Assembly: GCF_029894125.1 (NCBI RefSeq)
Contig: NZ_JARXYZ010000008.1
Location: forward strand, 124,001 to 188,000
Source: Kitasatospora sp. MAA19
GTDB taxonomy: Bacteria > Actinomycetota > Actinomycetes > Streptomycetales > Streptomycetaceae
Reading direction: 5' to 3'
Length of the DNA stretch: 64,000 nucleotides
Shown: positions 15,256 to 24,510 of the stretch, piece after piece
How positions within the stretch are numbered: position 1 is the stretch's first letter
How the letters are laid out: the number at the start of each line of letters is the position of its first letter
Notes under the pieces: model-generated
What the model saw: the letters and a program-made list of their open reading frames with translations, nothing else
What the model was told of the DNA's origin: nothing
Databases searched by the model: none
Position numbers and translations under genes: made by a program

Positions 15256-16888
15256 GAACCCGGAGACCCGCAAGACCGGCCGCGCCGCCGCCACGGCGGC
15301 CCGCAGGCGCTCCCCGCTGCTGATCGCGGGCCGCACGGTCGCCTGCTCGGTCGCGCTCGCGGTGTTCGCCGCCAGCGGGGTGGTCTGGTACGAGTACCGG
15401 ACCCTCACCGACGGGATGACCACGTCCAACGTCATCGCCGAGACGAAGAAGGACGCGCCCAAGCACCTGGACAACTCGGTCAACCTGCTGCTGATCGGCC
15501 TCGACAGCCGCAAGAACATGGACGGCACCGACCTGCCGCCGGAGTTCGTCCAGGACGAGCTGCACGCCGGGCACAGCTCCGACATCGGCGGCTACAACAC
15601 CAACTCCCTGATCCTGCTGCACATCCCCGCCGGCGGCGGCAAGGTGCAGGCCGTCTCCATCCCCCGCGACGACTACGTCATGACGTACGGCGCCGACGGC
15701 AAGCAGGCCGGCATGCGCAAGATCAAGGAGGCCTACGGCGAGGCCAAGGACAAGGCCACCCCGGCCCTCCAGGCCAAGGGGCTCAAGGGCGCGGACCTGG
15801 AGAAGGCCGGCCGCGACGCCGGCCGCGCGGCCACCATCCAGACCGTGCAGAAGTTCCTCGACCAGCCCATCGACCACATAGCCGAGGTCAACCTCATGGG
15901 CTTCTACGACATCGCCAAGGCGGTCGAGCCGATCGAGGTCTGCCTCACCCACGACACCAAGGACCCGGCCATGGAGGGCCAGGGCTCCGGCGCCGACTTC
16001 CACAAGGGCGTCAACAAGCTCAACGCCTCCCAGGCGCTCGCCTTCGTCCGCCAGCGCCACAACCTGGACGGCCCGGACGGCAACAGCGGTGACTTCGCCC
16101 GCACCCACCGCCAGCAGGCCTTCATCTCCTCCGTCGTGCACAAGCTCAAGCAGGACGGCATCGTCAGCGACCTCGGCAAGCTGCAGAAGCTGTTCGGCGT
16201 CGTCCAGAAGGACCTCGTCATCGACAACGAGTGGAACGTCCTCGACTTCGCCCAGCAGGCCCCGAACCTGACCGGCGGCAACGTCGAGTTCAACACCCTG
16301 ACCTTCGACGACTTCGGCAAGCGCAACGGCCAGGACGTCAACCTCGTCACCCCGGCGAAGGTCCAGAAGGTCGTCAAGCAGATCTTCGGCTACGCCGACT
16401 CCGCCCCGGCCACCCCCGACGCGGCGGGCGACCCGACCACTCCGCCGGCCGCCACCCCCACCCCGACCCCGACGCCCACCAAGGCCGCCACCCCCGCCAC
16501 GGTGGACGTCTACAACGCCTCCACCGCCGCCGGGGTCTCCTCCACCGCCGAGTCCAAGGCCCTGGTCGCGATGGGCTTCAAGGCCGGCCGGACCGGCGGC
16601 TCCGCCTCCAAGTCGAAGACCAGCACGGTGATCTACGGCAAGGGCGCCAAGGACGCGGCCGACCAGATCGCCGCCCGCTACGGCGTCACCGCCACCGAGT
16701 CCGCCTCGGCCTCCGCCGACCGCGTGATCGTCACCCTCGGCACCGCCTTCACCGGGCCCGCCGACGACAAGACCGCCGCCCCGAGCACCGGCGCCACCCA
16801 GGGCCCGGCCGACCCGACCGCCAACCTGCCCGTGCAGGGCCCCTCGGTCGACGCCCAGAGCGACGGCGGCATCCCCTGCGTCTACTGA
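15248..16888 (+). CDS. LytR-CpsA-Psr (LCP) family cell-wall glycopolymer transferase with LytR_C domain
   Basis: 546 residues from ATG 15248. A cytoplasmic basic tail and one membrane span (~25-48) precede the extracellular LCP domain (~75-330). It has the family Arg-rich substrate motifs: SIPRDDYV (~137-144), LAFVRQRHNLDGPDGNSGDF and RTHRQQAF, plus DSRKN near the start. A Pro/Thr linker (~405-420) leads to a LytR_C domain (~420-510: VDVYNASTAAGVSSTAESKAL). LCP enzymes move undecaprenyl-linked teichoic acid or other glycopolymers to peptidoglycan. Overlap with the upstream membrane-protein gene indicates an operon, probably controlled by the divergent TetR. Confidence 0.92.
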   Translation: MAENPETRKTGRAAATAARRRSPLLIAGRTVACSVALAVFAASGVVWYEYRTLTDGMTTSNVIAETKKDAPKHLDNSVNLLLIGLDSRKNMDGTDLPPEFVQDELHAGHSSDIGGYNTNSLILLHIPAGGGKVQAVSIPRDDYVMTYGADGKQAGMRKIKEAYGEAKDKATPALQAKGLKGADLEKAGRDAGRAATIQTVQKFLDQPIDHIAEVNLMGFYDIAKAVEPIEVCLTHDTKDPAMEGQGSGADFHKGVNKLNASQALAFVRQRHNLDGPDGNSGDFARTHRQQAFISSVVHKLKQDGIVSDLGKLQKLFGVVQKDLVIDNEWNVLDFAQQAPNLTGGNVEFNTLTFDDFGKRNGQDVNLVTPAKVQKVVKQIFGYADSAPATPDAAGDPTTPPAATPTPTPTPTKAATPATVDVYNASTAAGVSSTAESKALVAMGFKAGRTGGSASKSKTSTVIYGKGAKDAADQIAARYGVTATESASASADRVIVTLGTAFTGPADDKTAAPSTGATQGPADPTANLPVQGPSVDAQSDGGIPCVY

Positions 16889-16908
16889 CGCGCCCCCGCA
16901 CCACCGTT

Positions 16909-16940
16909 CGAGGGAGGCTCCTGCCCGGGGGCCTCCCTCG
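16909..16940 (+). terminator. terminator after the LCP gene
   Basis: CGAGGGAGGC (16909-16918) pairs with GCCTCCCTCG (16931-16940); it is 21 nt after the stop and followed by CGCCTTTCCC. Confidence 0.8.
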
Positions 16941-16996
16941 CGCCTTTCCCGCACCGGCCCCCCGGACCCGGGCCGACCCCTGGCAAGATTCTCCGT

Positions 16997-17008
16997 ACTA
17001 TGTATAGT
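16997..17008. promoter_or_regulatory. inverted-repeat operator upstream of the VOC gene
   Basis: ACTAT, GT, ATAGT: a perfect inverted repeat in an AT-rich patch (16995-17012 GTACTATGTATAGTGTAC) about 50 bp upstream of the VOC start. TATAGT would serve as a -10 box, so a repressor bound here would block the promoter. The cognate regulator is not identifiable. Confidence 0.5.
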
Positions 17009-17058
17009 GTACTGCGTACGGGATAGCCGTGCGCGCCGCCCGCCGAGAGGACCCCACC

Positions 17059-17439
17059 ATGCGGATCACCGCCTCCGCCGTCTCCCTGACCGTCGAGGAC
17101 GTCACCGCCTCCGCCGCCTTCCTCCAGCGGCACTTCGGCTACACCGAGGAGATGTCCGCCGACGGCTTCGTCTCGCTCAAGCACCCGGGCGCCGGGGTCA
17201 ACGTCGTCTACCTGCGGCGCGGCCTCGAGGTGCTGCCCGAGAGCCACCGCGACCGGATCGCGGACGGGGTGATCCTGGCGTTCGTCGTCGCGGACGTCGC
17301 CGGCGAGGAGCGGCGGCTGCGCGGCGAAGGGGTCGAGGCCACCCTGCCGCTGCGCGAGGAGCCGTGGGGGGAGAAGCTGTTCCAGGTCACCGACCCGAAC
17401 GGGGTCGTGATCGAGCTGGTCGAGTGGGTCAAGCAGTAG
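17059..17439 (+). CDS. VOC-superfamily (glyoxalase/bleomycin resistance-like) protein
   Basis: 126 residues from ATG 17059 with GAGAGGAC upstream; an in-frame ATG-like start at 17029 is less likely. The paired beta-alpha-beta-beta-beta modules of the vicinal oxygen chelate fold are visible: ITASAVSLTVEDVTASAAF then LQRHFGYTEEM at the start, and PWGEKLFQVTDPNGVVIELV at the end, where the final Glu is a usual metal ligand. It may be a lyase, dioxygenase or drug-binding protein; which one cannot be read from sequence. An operator-like repeat precedes it and a shared terminator separates it from korB. Confidence 0.85.
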   Translation: MRITASAVSLTVEDVTASAAFLQRHFGYTEEMSADGFVSLKHPGAGVNVVYLRRGLEVLPESHRDRIADGVILAFVVADVAGEERRLRGEGVEATLPLREEPWGEKLFQVTDPNGVVIELVEWVKQ

Positions 17440-17455
17440 CCGGGCGGCCAACCGG

Positions 17456-17490
17456 CGGCGCCCCCTCGGCCGATGGCCGAGGGGGCGCCG
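17456..17490. terminator. bidirectional terminator between VOC gene and korB
   Basis: A perfect 16-bp stem (17456-17471 with 17475-17490) with a 3-base loop lies between the two convergent stop codons. Confidence 0.85.
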
Positions 17491-17510
17491 CACGTACCGG
17501 ACCGGGCCGG

Positions 17511-18566
17511 TCAGTCCACCGTCCAGGTGTCGTTGCCCGCGAGCAGCGTGGCCAGGTCGCCCGGCCCGCGGTGCGCGGCGGCGGTGGCCAGCTGGCTCGC
17601 CATCAGCTCGCCGTAGACGGGCCGCCGCACGTCGCGCAGGACACCGATCGGGGTGTGGTGCAGGGTGTCGGCGTCGGCGATCCGGGAGAGCGCGAAGGCC
17701 GTCGCCGGGCTGGCCGCGTGGGCGTCGTGGACCAGCACGTCCGCCTCGTTGTCCGCCGTCACCGGGGCGGTGAACAGCTCGCCGTCCGGGCCGCGGAAGA
17801 CGCCGCCGGCGAGGTCGGTGCCGTAGCGGATCGGCTGCCCGTGCTCCAGCCGGATCAGCGCCTCGTCCCGGGTGCCGGGCTCCTTCAACGCCTCGAACGC
17901 GCCGTCGTTGAAGATGTTGCAGTTCTGGTAGATCTCCACCAGCGCGGTGCCCTCGTGCGCGGCCGCCGCCCGCAGCACCGACTGCAGGTGCTGGCGGTCC
18001 GAGTCGATCGTCCGGGCGACGAAGGACGCCTCGGCGCCGATCGCCAGCGACAGCGGGTTGAACGGCGCGTCCAGCGAGCCCATCGGCGTCGACTTGGTGA
18101 TCTTCCCCAGCTCGCTGGTCGGCGAGTACTGGCCCTTGGTCAGGCCGTAGATCCGGTTGTTGAACAGCAGGATCTTCAGGTTGACGTTGCGCCGCAGCGC
18201 GTGGATCAGGTGGTTGCCGCCGATGGACAGCGCGTCGCCGTCCCCGGTCACCACCCACACGCTCAGGTCCTGCCGCGCGGAGGCCAGGCCGGTCGCGATC
18301 GCCGGCGCCCGCCCGTGGATCGAGTGCACCCCGTAGGTGTTCATGTAGTACGGGAAGCGCGAGGAGCAGCCGATCCCGGAGACGAACACGGTGTTCTCGC
18401 GCTTGATGCCGAGCTCCGGCATGAAGCCCTGCACCGCCGCCAGGACCGCGTAGTCCCCGCAGCCGGGGCACCAGCGCACCTCCTGGTCGGTCTTGAAGTC
18501 CCGTGCGCTCTGCGGCCCTTCGGCCTTGGGCACCAGGTGCAGGGACGGGAAGCCGCTCTCGCTCAT
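17511..18566 (-). CDS. korB: 2-oxoacid (2-oxoglutarate):ferredoxin oxidoreductase beta subunit
   Basis: 351 residues from ATG 18566, overlapping the korA stop by 4 nt (ATGA). It carries the thiamine-diphosphate domain: WCPGCGDYAVLAAVQ (~31-45), GIGCSSRFPYYMNTYG, the Mg/TPP motif GDGDALSIGGNHLIHALRRN, and FNNRIYGLTKGQYSPTS, then EIYQNCNIFND. Cysteines at CPGC, GCSS and NCN are placed to bind the 4Fe-4S cluster. The enzyme oxidatively decarboxylates a 2-oxoacid to acyl-CoA and reduces ferredoxin; the KorAB form in actinobacteria prefers 2-oxoglutarate. With korA it forms a two-gene operon. Confidence 0.93.
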   Translation of the reverse strand: MSESGFPSLHLVPKAEGPQSARDFKTDQEVRWCPGCGDYAVLAAVQGFMPELGIKRENTVFVSGIGCSSRFPYYMNTYGVHSIHGRAPAIATGLASARQDLSVWVVTGDGDALSIGGNHLIHALRRNVNLKILLFNNRIYGLTKGQYSPTSELGKITKSTPMGSLDAPFNPLSLAIGAEASFVARTIDSDRQHLQSVLRAAAAHEGTALVEIYQNCNIFNDGAFEALKEPGTRDEALIRLEHGQPIRYGTDLAGGVFRGPDGELFTAPVTADNEADVLVHDAHAASPATAFALSRIADADTLHHTPIGVLRDVRRPVYGELMASQLATAAAHRGPGDLATLLAGNDTWTVD

Positions 18567-20560
18567 CGGTGGTCCTCCTCGTCCAGGGTGCCGATCGCCG
18601 CCGACAACACGTCCGCCAACTGTGCCGCCTTGAACGGCAGTCCGCGCACCTGGTTGTAGGACTCCGCGTCCACCAGGTACTTCGCCCGCAGCAGCAGCGC
18701 GAGCTGGCCGAGGTTCATCTCGGGCACGACGACCTTCTCGTAGCTCCGGAGCACCGCGCCCAGGTTGGCCGGGAAGGGGTTCAGGTTGCGCAGGTGTGCC
18801 TGGGCCACCTCCCCGCCGTCCGCCCGGACCCGCCGCACGGCCGCGGTGATCGGCCCGTACGTCGAGCCCCAGCCGAGCACCAGGACCCGCGCCTCGCCGC
18901 TCGGGTCGTCGACCTCGACCTCGGGGACGGCGATCCCGTCCACCTTCGCCTGCCGGGTGCGGACCATGAAGTCGTGGTTCGCCGGGTCGTAGGAGATGTT
19001 CCCCGTCCCGTCCTGCTTCTCGATCCCGCCGATCCGGTGCTCCAGCCCGGGCGTGCCGGGCAGCGCCCACGGCCTGGCCAGGGTCTTCGGATCCCGCAGG
19101 TACGGCCAGAACGCGCCGTCCTCACGGTTCGGGCCGGTCGCGAAGTCCGGGTCGATCTCCGGGAGTCCGTCCACCTCGGGGATCCGCCACGGCTCCGAAC
19201 CGTTCGCCAGGTAGCCGTCCGAGAGCAGGAACACCGGTGTCCGGTACGTCACCGCGATCCGGGCCGCCTCCAGCGCCGCGTCGAAGCACTCCGCCGGCGT
19301 CGCCGGGGCGACGATCGGCACCGGCGCCTCGCCGTTGCGCCCGAACATCGCCTGCAGCAGGTCCGCCTGCTCCGTCTTGGTCGGCAGACCGGTGGACGGG
19401 CCGCCGCGCTGGATGTCCACGATCAGCAGCGGCAGTTCCAGCGACACCGCCAGGCCGATCGTCTCGCTCTTCAGCGCCACCCCGGGGCCCGAGGTCGTGG
19501 TCACCCCGAGCGCGCCGCCGAAGGCCGCGCCCAGTGCGGCACCGATCCCGGCGATCTCGTCCTCCGCCTGGAAGGTGCGCACCCCGAAGTTCTTGTGCCG
19601 GCTCAGCTCGTGCAGGATGTCCGAGGCTGGCGTGATCGGGTACGAGCCCAGGTACAGCGGCAGCCCGGAGCGCTCCGCGGCGGCGATCAGGCCGTAGGAG
19701 AGCGCCAGGTTCCCCGAGATGTTGCGGTAGCGCCCGGCCGGGAGCTTCGCCGGCGGCACCTCGTAGGAGACCGCGAAGGTCTCCGTCGTCTCCCCGAAGT
19801 TCCAGCCCGCCTTGAACGCGCTGATGTTCGCCTCCGCGATCTGCGGCTTCTTCGCGAACTTGCTGCGCAGGAAGGTCTCCGTCCCGCGGGTGGGGCGGTG
19901 GTACATCCAGGACAGCAGCCCCAGGGCGAACATGTTCTTGGCCCGCTCGGCGTCCTTGCGCGCCAGCCCGCTGTCCTTCAGCGCCTCCAGGGTCAGCGTC
20001 GTCAGCGGCACCTTGTGCAGGTGGTAGGCCTCCAATGAGCCGTCCGCCAGCGGATCCGCCGCGTACCCGACCTTCGTCAGCGCCCGCTTGGTGAACTCGT
20101 CCGTGTTCACGATGATCTCCGCGCCGCGCGGCAGATCCGCCAGATTCGCCTTCAGTGCCGCCGGGTTCATCGCCACCAGCACGTTCGGCGCGTCCCCCGG
20201 GGTGAGGATGTCGTGGTCCGCGAAGTGCAGTTGGAAGCTCGACACCCCCGGCAGCGTCCCGGCGGGCGCCCGGATCTCGGCCGGGAAGTTCGGCAGCGTG
20301 GAGAGGTCGTTGCCGAACGACGCCGTCTCCGAGGTGAACCGGTCACCGGTGAGCTGCATCCCGTCACCCGAGTCGCCGGCGAAACGGATGATCACCCGGT
20401 CGAGTCGGCGAATGGGCTTGCTCCGCCTCGGTGGTGAGCCGCCCGGGGCGGCGGGGCCGGCGGGCACGGCCGCGCCGGGGCGTCCGTCACCGCTCCCGGG
20501 ACGGCTCTCGTCGCCGTCCGGGCCGTCCACTGCCTCTGACTGATCGACCTGACTGGTCAC
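18563..20560 (-). CDS. korA: 2-oxoacid (2-oxoglutarate):ferredoxin oxidoreductase alpha subunit (gamma-alpha fusion)
   Basis: GTG 20560 is chosen because GAGGAGG lies 12 nt upstream; the product has 665 residues. A Pro/Gly-rich unordered N-terminus (~1-50) is followed by the gamma domain (~54-245: VIIRFAGDSGDGMQLTGDRF, FQLHFADHDI), then the pyrimidine-binding alpha domain (~250-480: GNLALSYGLIAAAERSGLPL, YPITPASDILHELS, GGPSTGLPTKTEQADLLQAM) and the C-terminal transketolase-like domain (VLVLGWGSTYGPI). The fused gamma-alpha layout is that of KorA. It supplies, with KorB, oxygen-tolerant oxidation of 2-oxoglutarate with ferredoxin. About 230 bp upstream to the next gene are non-coding and would hold the promoter. 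Confidence 0.93.
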   Translation of the reverse strand: MTSQVDQSEAVDGPDGDESRPGSGDGRPGAAVPAGPAAPGGSPPRRSKPIRRLDRVIIRFAGDSGDGMQLTGDRFTSETASFGNDLSTLPNFPAEIRAPAGTLPGVSSFQLHFADHDILTPGDAPNVLVAMNPAALKANLADLPRGAEIIVNTDEFTKRALTKVGYAADPLADGSLEAYHLHKVPLTTLTLEALKDSGLARKDAERAKNMFALGLLSWMYHRPTRGTETFLRSKFAKKPQIAEANISAFKAGWNFGETTETFAVSYEVPPAKLPAGRYRNISGNLALSYGLIAAAERSGLPLYLGSYPITPASDILHELSRHKNFGVRTFQAEDEIAGIGAALGAAFGGALGVTTTSGPGVALKSETIGLAVSLELPLLIVDIQRGGPSTGLPTKTEQADLLQAMFGRNGEAPVPIVAPATPAECFDAALEAARIAVTYRTPVFLLSDGYLANGSEPWRIPEVDGLPEIDPDFATGPNREDGAFWPYLRDPKTLARPWALPGTPGLEHRIGGIEKQDGTGNISYDPANHDFMVRTRQAKVDGIAVPEVEVDDPSGEARVLVLGWGSTYGPITAAVRRVRADGGEVAQAHLRNLNPFPANLGAVLRSYEKVVVPEMNLGQLALLLRAKYLVDAESYNQVRGLPFKAAQLADVLSAAIGTLDEEDHR

Positions 20561-20794
20561 TGCCGCGGACCTCCTCGTGGGCACACCACCGCGGGCGCGA
20601 CCCCGTGCCCCGTCCGCTTGGTGCACCTCCCGCATCCTATGCGGGTGAACTCGACCCCGGATGGAAGTGGCGCACGAATCGCACCGGTCCGCGCCCGGGC
20701 CGCACAGCAGGTACAACGTCCGGCCGCCGGAGATCATTCCGCGTCCGGCGGCCGCCCTCGATCCGACGGGTTTTCGCCCGACGACGGGTCGGGG

Positions 20795-21457
20795 CTACGA
20801 GTTGAGGTAGGTGAGCACCGCGAGCACCCGGCGGTGGTCCTCCGGGCTCTGTGCCAGGCCCAGCTTCAGGAAGATGTTGCTGACGTGCTTCTCCACCGCG
20901 CCGTCCGAGACCACCAGTTGCCTGGCCACCGCGCTGTTGGTACGGCCCTCCGCCATCAGCCCGAGCACCTCCCGCTCCCGCGGCGTGAGGTTGGCCAGCA
21001 CGTCGCCCTTGCGGCTGCGGCTGAGCAGCTGCTGCACCACCTCGGGGTCCAGCGCGGTGCCGCCCTCGGCGACCCGGACCACCGCGTCCGCGAACTCGCG
21101 CACCTCGGCGACCCGGTCCTTCAGCAGGTAGCCGACGCCCCGGGTGGAGCCGGCCAGCAGCTCGGAGGCGTACCGCTCCTCCACGAACTGCGACAGCACC
21201 AGCACGCCCAGGCCCGGGTAGTGGCCGCGCAGCTCGACGCAGGCGCGCAGCCCCTCGTCGGTGTGGGTGGGCGGCATCCGCACGTCGGAGACCACGACGT
21301 CCGGCAGCTCGCCGGCCGCGGCCAGGTCGTGGATGGTCTTCAGCAGTGCCGCGCCGTCCCCGACCCCCGCGACGACCTCCAGGCCCCGGTCGGTGAGCAG
21401 CCGGGTCAGGCCCTCCCGCAGCAGTACGGAGTCCTCGGCGATGACGACGCGGCGCAT
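20795..21457 (-). CDS. NarL/LuxR-family response regulator (orphan)
   Basis: 220 residues from ATG 21457 with GGAAGG upstream. Receiver domain at 1-125: acidic pocket Glu8/Asp9, phospho-acceptor Asp58 in VVVSDVRMPP, and the Lys of GVGYLLKDRV. LuxR-type helix-turn-helix at ~150-210: LTPREREVLGLMAEGRTNSA then VSDGAVEKHVSNIFLKLGL. No histidine kinase gene is adjacent, so it is an orphan or its kinase is elsewhere. It lies 101 nt downstream of the polyprenyl synthase on the same strand but probably has its own promoter. Confidence 0.9.
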   Translation of the reverse strand: MRRVVIAEDSVLLREGLTRLLTDRGLEVVAGVGDGAALLKTIHDLAAAGELPDVVVSDVRMPPTHTDEGLRACVELRGHYPGLGVLVLSQFVEERYASELLAGSTRGVGYLLKDRVAEVREFADAVVRVAEGGTALDPEVVQQLLSRSRKGDVLANLTPREREVLGLMAEGRTNSAVARQLVVSDGAVEKHVSNIFLKLGLAQSPEDHRRVLAVLTYLNS

Positions 21458-21558
21458 GGTGACCTTCCCGGCAGGTGAGCTGACACGGCCAGTCTCCCCC
21501 ATCCGCGCGGCCGCCCGCTGGGGGGTTCGCGGCTCCCGCGCCCCGCTCGCCGCCCCGG

Positions 21559-22569
21559 TCACATGGTCCGCATCGCCACCGAGTCGCAGAGCGCCTCCAG
21601 GGCCGCCTTCGCCGGGCAGTCCGGCAGCGGGGCGAGCAGCGCCCGGGCGTCCTCGCCCTGGCGCAGCGTCTCGCGGCGGGCGCGCTCCAGCGCCGGGTGG
21701 CGGCGCAGCAGGTGCAGCGCCTCGGCGTGCAGCTCGTCGTCGGCGAGGTCCTGGGTGAGCAGTTCGCGCAGCCGGGTGTCGGCCGGGTCGGCGGGGTCGG
21801 CCGGCATCTGCTGGAGCAGCAGGGTCGGCAGCGTCGGCACGCCCTCGCGCAGGTCGGTGCCGGGGGTCTTGCCGGACTCGTGGCCGTCGCTGGCGATGTC
21901 CAGCACGTCGTCGGCCAGCTGGAAGGCGATGCCGATCCGCTCGCCGAACTCGCTGAGGGTCTCCACCATCCACGGCTCGGCGCCGGCCATCTGCGCTCCT
22001 ATCCGGCAGGAGACGGCGATCAGCGAACCGGTCTTGCCGGACAGCACGTCGAGGTAGTGCAGCAGCGGGTCGCCGTCCGGGCCGGGGCCGCGGGTCTCCA
22101 GGATCTGACCGGTGACCAGCCGCTCGAAGGCGTCGGCCTGCATCCGGACCGCCTCGGGGCCGAGGTCGGCGAGCACCTGGGAGGCGCGGGAGAACAGGAA
22201 GTCGCCGGTGAGGATGGCCACCGAGTTGTCCCAGCGGGAGTTGGCGCTGGGGGCGCCGCGGCGCACCAGGGCCTCGTCCATGACGTCGTCGTGGTACAGG
22301 GTGGCCAGGTGGGTCAGCTCGACGACGACGGCCGCCGGCACCACGCCGGGCGCGCCCGGGTCGCCGAACTGGGCGGCCAGCAGCAGGAGCAGCGGGCGGA
22401 AGCGCTTGCCGCCAGCCTCGATGAGGTGACTGGCGGTGATGGTGATGAACGGGACGTCGCTCTTGACGGCGTCGGCGAGTGCCGTCTCCACCGCGTCCAG
22501 TCCGGCCTGGACGTCCCGGGTCAGGTCGCGGTCCTGCACGCTGAGCCCGAAGGGTCCCACGACGGTCAC
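21559..22569 (-). CDS. trans-polyprenyl diphosphate synthase (menaquinone side chain)
   Basis: GTG 22569 is preferred over GTG 22578 because AGAGGAG is then 8 nt upstream; 336 residues. First Asp-rich motif DDVMD at ~94-98 (ATLYHDDVMDEA), second DDVLD (FQLADDVLDIASDG), plus GGKRFRPLLLLLAA and SCRIGAQMAG, all typical of class I long-chain prenyl synthases. The enzyme condenses IPP units into the C40-type polyprenyl diphosphate of menaquinone. It sits directly downstream of the nuo operon with its own ~300-bp upstream region, an arrangement conserved in streptomycetes. Chain length cannot be fixed by eye. Confidence 0.88.
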   Translation of the reverse strand: MTVVGPFGLSVQDRDLTRDVQAGLDAVETALADAVKSDVPFITITASHLIEAGGKRFRPLLLLLAAQFGDPGAPGVVPAAVVVELTHLATLYHDDVMDEALVRRGAPSANSRWDNSVAILTGDFLFSRASQVLADLGPEAVRMQADAFERLVTGQILETRGPGPDGDPLLHYLDVLSGKTGSLIAVSCRIGAQMAGAEPWMVETLSEFGERIGIAFQLADDVLDIASDGHESGKTPGTDLREGVPTLPTLLLQQMPADPADPADTRLRELLTQDLADDELHAEALHLLRRHPALERARRETLRQGEDARALLAPLPDCPAKAALEALCDSVAMRTM

Positions 22570-22872
22570 GAAGACCACTCCTCTGTCCCTGGTCGATCTA
22601 GCGGCCTGGTCCCTGAGTGCCGCCGCTGGCCATACAGGCAGGGTATCCGGTCACGAGTGGATCACTGCACGGGCGTGCGGATCCTGTCATGATCGGGCTG
22701 GATGCCCTGGTCAGGGCGGCTGTGGGGGCAGTACTGCGGTGGGGGCGAATTCAGCTGTGGAACACGGGCCGAAGCCGGCCCGCCGACCGGTCGGCGGCAC
22801 ACGCGCGTCCGGGCCGCGCGCGGAGGGCGCGGCCCGGACGGTTCCGGGGCGGCGGCGCCGCCCCGGCGGCGG
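22570..22872. other. intergenic region: nuo terminator and polyprenyl synthase promoter
   Basis: The stretch of 303 bases has no gene. At its nuoN side is a hairpin (see next entry); a second G/C-rich palindrome (GGGGCGGCGGCGCCGCCCC) lies at ~22846-22864. The remainder next to 22569 would carry the promoter of the polyprenyl synthase; no clear -35/-10 pair stands out. Confidence 0.6.
22807..22839 (-). terminator. terminator of the nuo operon
   Basis: GTCCGGGCCGCGC (22807-22819) pairs perfectly with GCGCGGCCCGGAC (22827-22839), 34 nt beyond the nuoN stop. Confidence 0.8.
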
Positions 22873-24510
22873 TCAGCGGACGAACAGCGCGGCCTTCGAC
22901 GCCAGGTCCAGGAAGTACTGCGGCAGCAGGCCGAGACCCAGCGTGACCAGCACCCCCGCCCCGATCGCGGTCGCCGTGAAGGCGCTCGGGATCGCCACCG
23001 TCGGGCCGCCCGGCTTCGGGTCGGAGAAGAACATCAGCACGATGACCCGGATGTAGAAGAACGCGGCCACCGCCGAGCTCAGCACACCGACCACCACCAG
23101 CGGTGTGGCCCCGCCGGCCGCCGCCGCCTGGAACACCGCGAACTTCCCGGTGAACCCGGAGGTCAGCGGGATCCCGGCGAAGGCCAGCAGGAACAGCGCG
23201 AACACCGCCGCCACCAGCGGCGAGCGCCGGCCCAGCCCGGCCCAGCTGGACAGGTGGGTGGCCTCGCCCTTGGAGTCGCGCACCAGGGTGACCACGGCGA
23301 AGGCGCCGAGCGTCACGAAGGAGTACGACAGCAGGTAGAACAGCACCGAGGACAGGCCCTGCTTGTTGGTGGCGATCACCCCGGTGAGGATGAACCCGGC
23401 GTGCGCGATCGAGGAGTAGGCCAGCAGCCGCTTCACGTCCTGCTGGGTCACCGCCAGCACCGCGCCCACCACCATGGTGAGGATCGCCACCCCCCACAGC
23501 ACCGGCCGCCAGTCCAGTCGCAGGCCCGGGAAGGCCACGTAGAACAGCCGCAGGAACGCCCCGAACGCCGCGACCTTCGTCGCCGCCGCCATGAAACCCG
23601 TCACCGGGGTCGGCGCGCCCTGGTACACGTCCGGGATCCAGGAGTGGAAGGGCACCGCGCCGACCTTGAACAGCAGGCCGACCGCGAGCATCGCCAGGCC
23701 GATCAGCAGCAGCGCGTCGTTCTGGGTGGTGCTCAGCAGCGCCGGGGTGGTCATCGCCTTGCCGGAGATCACGTCCGAGATGTCACCGAGCTTCACGCTG
23801 CCCGCGTAGCCGTACAGCAGCGCCGTGCCGAACAGGAAGAACGCCGAGGCGAAGGCGCCCAGCAGGAAGTACTTGACCGCCGCCTCCTGGGAGAGCAGCC
23901 GGCGGCGCCGGGCCAGGGCGCAGAGCAGGTACAGCGGGAGGGAGAAGACCTCCAGCGCCACGAACATGGTCAGCAGGTCGTTGGCGGCGGGGAACAGCAG
24001 CATGCCGCCGACCGCGAACATGGTGAGCGGGAAGACCTCGCTGGTGGCGAAGCCGGCCCGGAGCGCGGCCCGCTCCTGCTCGCCGCCGGGGGTGGCGGCG
24101 GCCTGGGCGGCGAACGCGTCGGCCGGCAGGCCGCCCGCCTTGGGCTCCAGCTTCCGCTCGGCGTAGGTGAGCACGGCCACCACGGCGGCCAGCAGGATCA
24201 CGCCCTGCAGGAACAGCGCCGGGCCGTCCAGCGCGACCGACTCCATGGCCAGCAGGTCGACCTTGGTGGAGCCGTAGCCCTGCGCGGCCAGCACCACCAC
24301 GGCGACGAAGGAACCGATCAGCCCGGCCAGGGCGAGCGACACCTGGGTCCAGTGCCGGTACCGGCGGGGCACGAAGGCCTCCACCAGGATGCCGGCCACG
24401 GCGGCGCCGAACACCACCAGCATCGGGGAGAGCTGGCCGTACTCGATGTGCGGCGCCGGGATGCTGGGGGTGCTGCCGCCGGCGGCGGCGAGCATGCCGG
24501 TGGTGCTCAC
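22873..24510 (-). CDS. nuoN: NADH-quinone oxidoreductase subunit N
   Basis: 545 residues from GTG 24510, overlapping nuoM by GTGA. About 14 membrane helices; antiporter-like (Proton_antipo_M) core with conserved lysines and the phrases GAVPFHSWIPDVYQGAPTPV, RLLAYSSIAHAGFILTGVIA and LAFAGIPLTSGFTGKF. A loop at ~150-170 (EAQAAATPGGEQERAA region) is hydrophilic. NuoN is one of three antiporter-like proton-pumping subunits of complex I in the cytoplasmic membrane. Last gene of the nuoA-N operon. Confidence 0.96.
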   Translation of the reverse strand: MSTTGMLAAAGGSTPSIPAPHIEYGQLSPMLVVFGAAVAGILVEAFVPRRYRHWTQVSLALAGLIGSFVAVVVLAAQGYGSTKVDLLAMESVALDGPALFLQGVILLAAVVAVLTYAERKLEPKAGGLPADAFAAQAAATPGGEQERAALRAGFATSEVFPLTMFAVGGMLLFPAANDLLTMFVALEVFSLPLYLLCALARRRRLLSQEAAVKYFLLGAFASAFFLFGTALLYGYAGSVKLGDISDVISGKAMTTPALLSTTQNDALLLIGLAMLAVGLLFKVGAVPFHSWIPDVYQGAPTPVTGFMAAATKVAAFGAFLRLFYVAFPGLRLDWRPVLWGVAILTMVVGAVLAVTQQDVKRLLAYSSIAHAGFILTGVIATNKQGLSSVLFYLLSYSFVTLGAFAVVTLVRDSKGEATHLSSWAGLGRRSPLVAAVFALFLLAFAGIPLTSGFTGKFAVFQAAAAGGATPLVVVGVLSSAVAAFFYIRVIVLMFFSDPKPGGPTVAIPSAFTATAIGAGVLVTLGLGLLPQYFLDLASKAALFVR

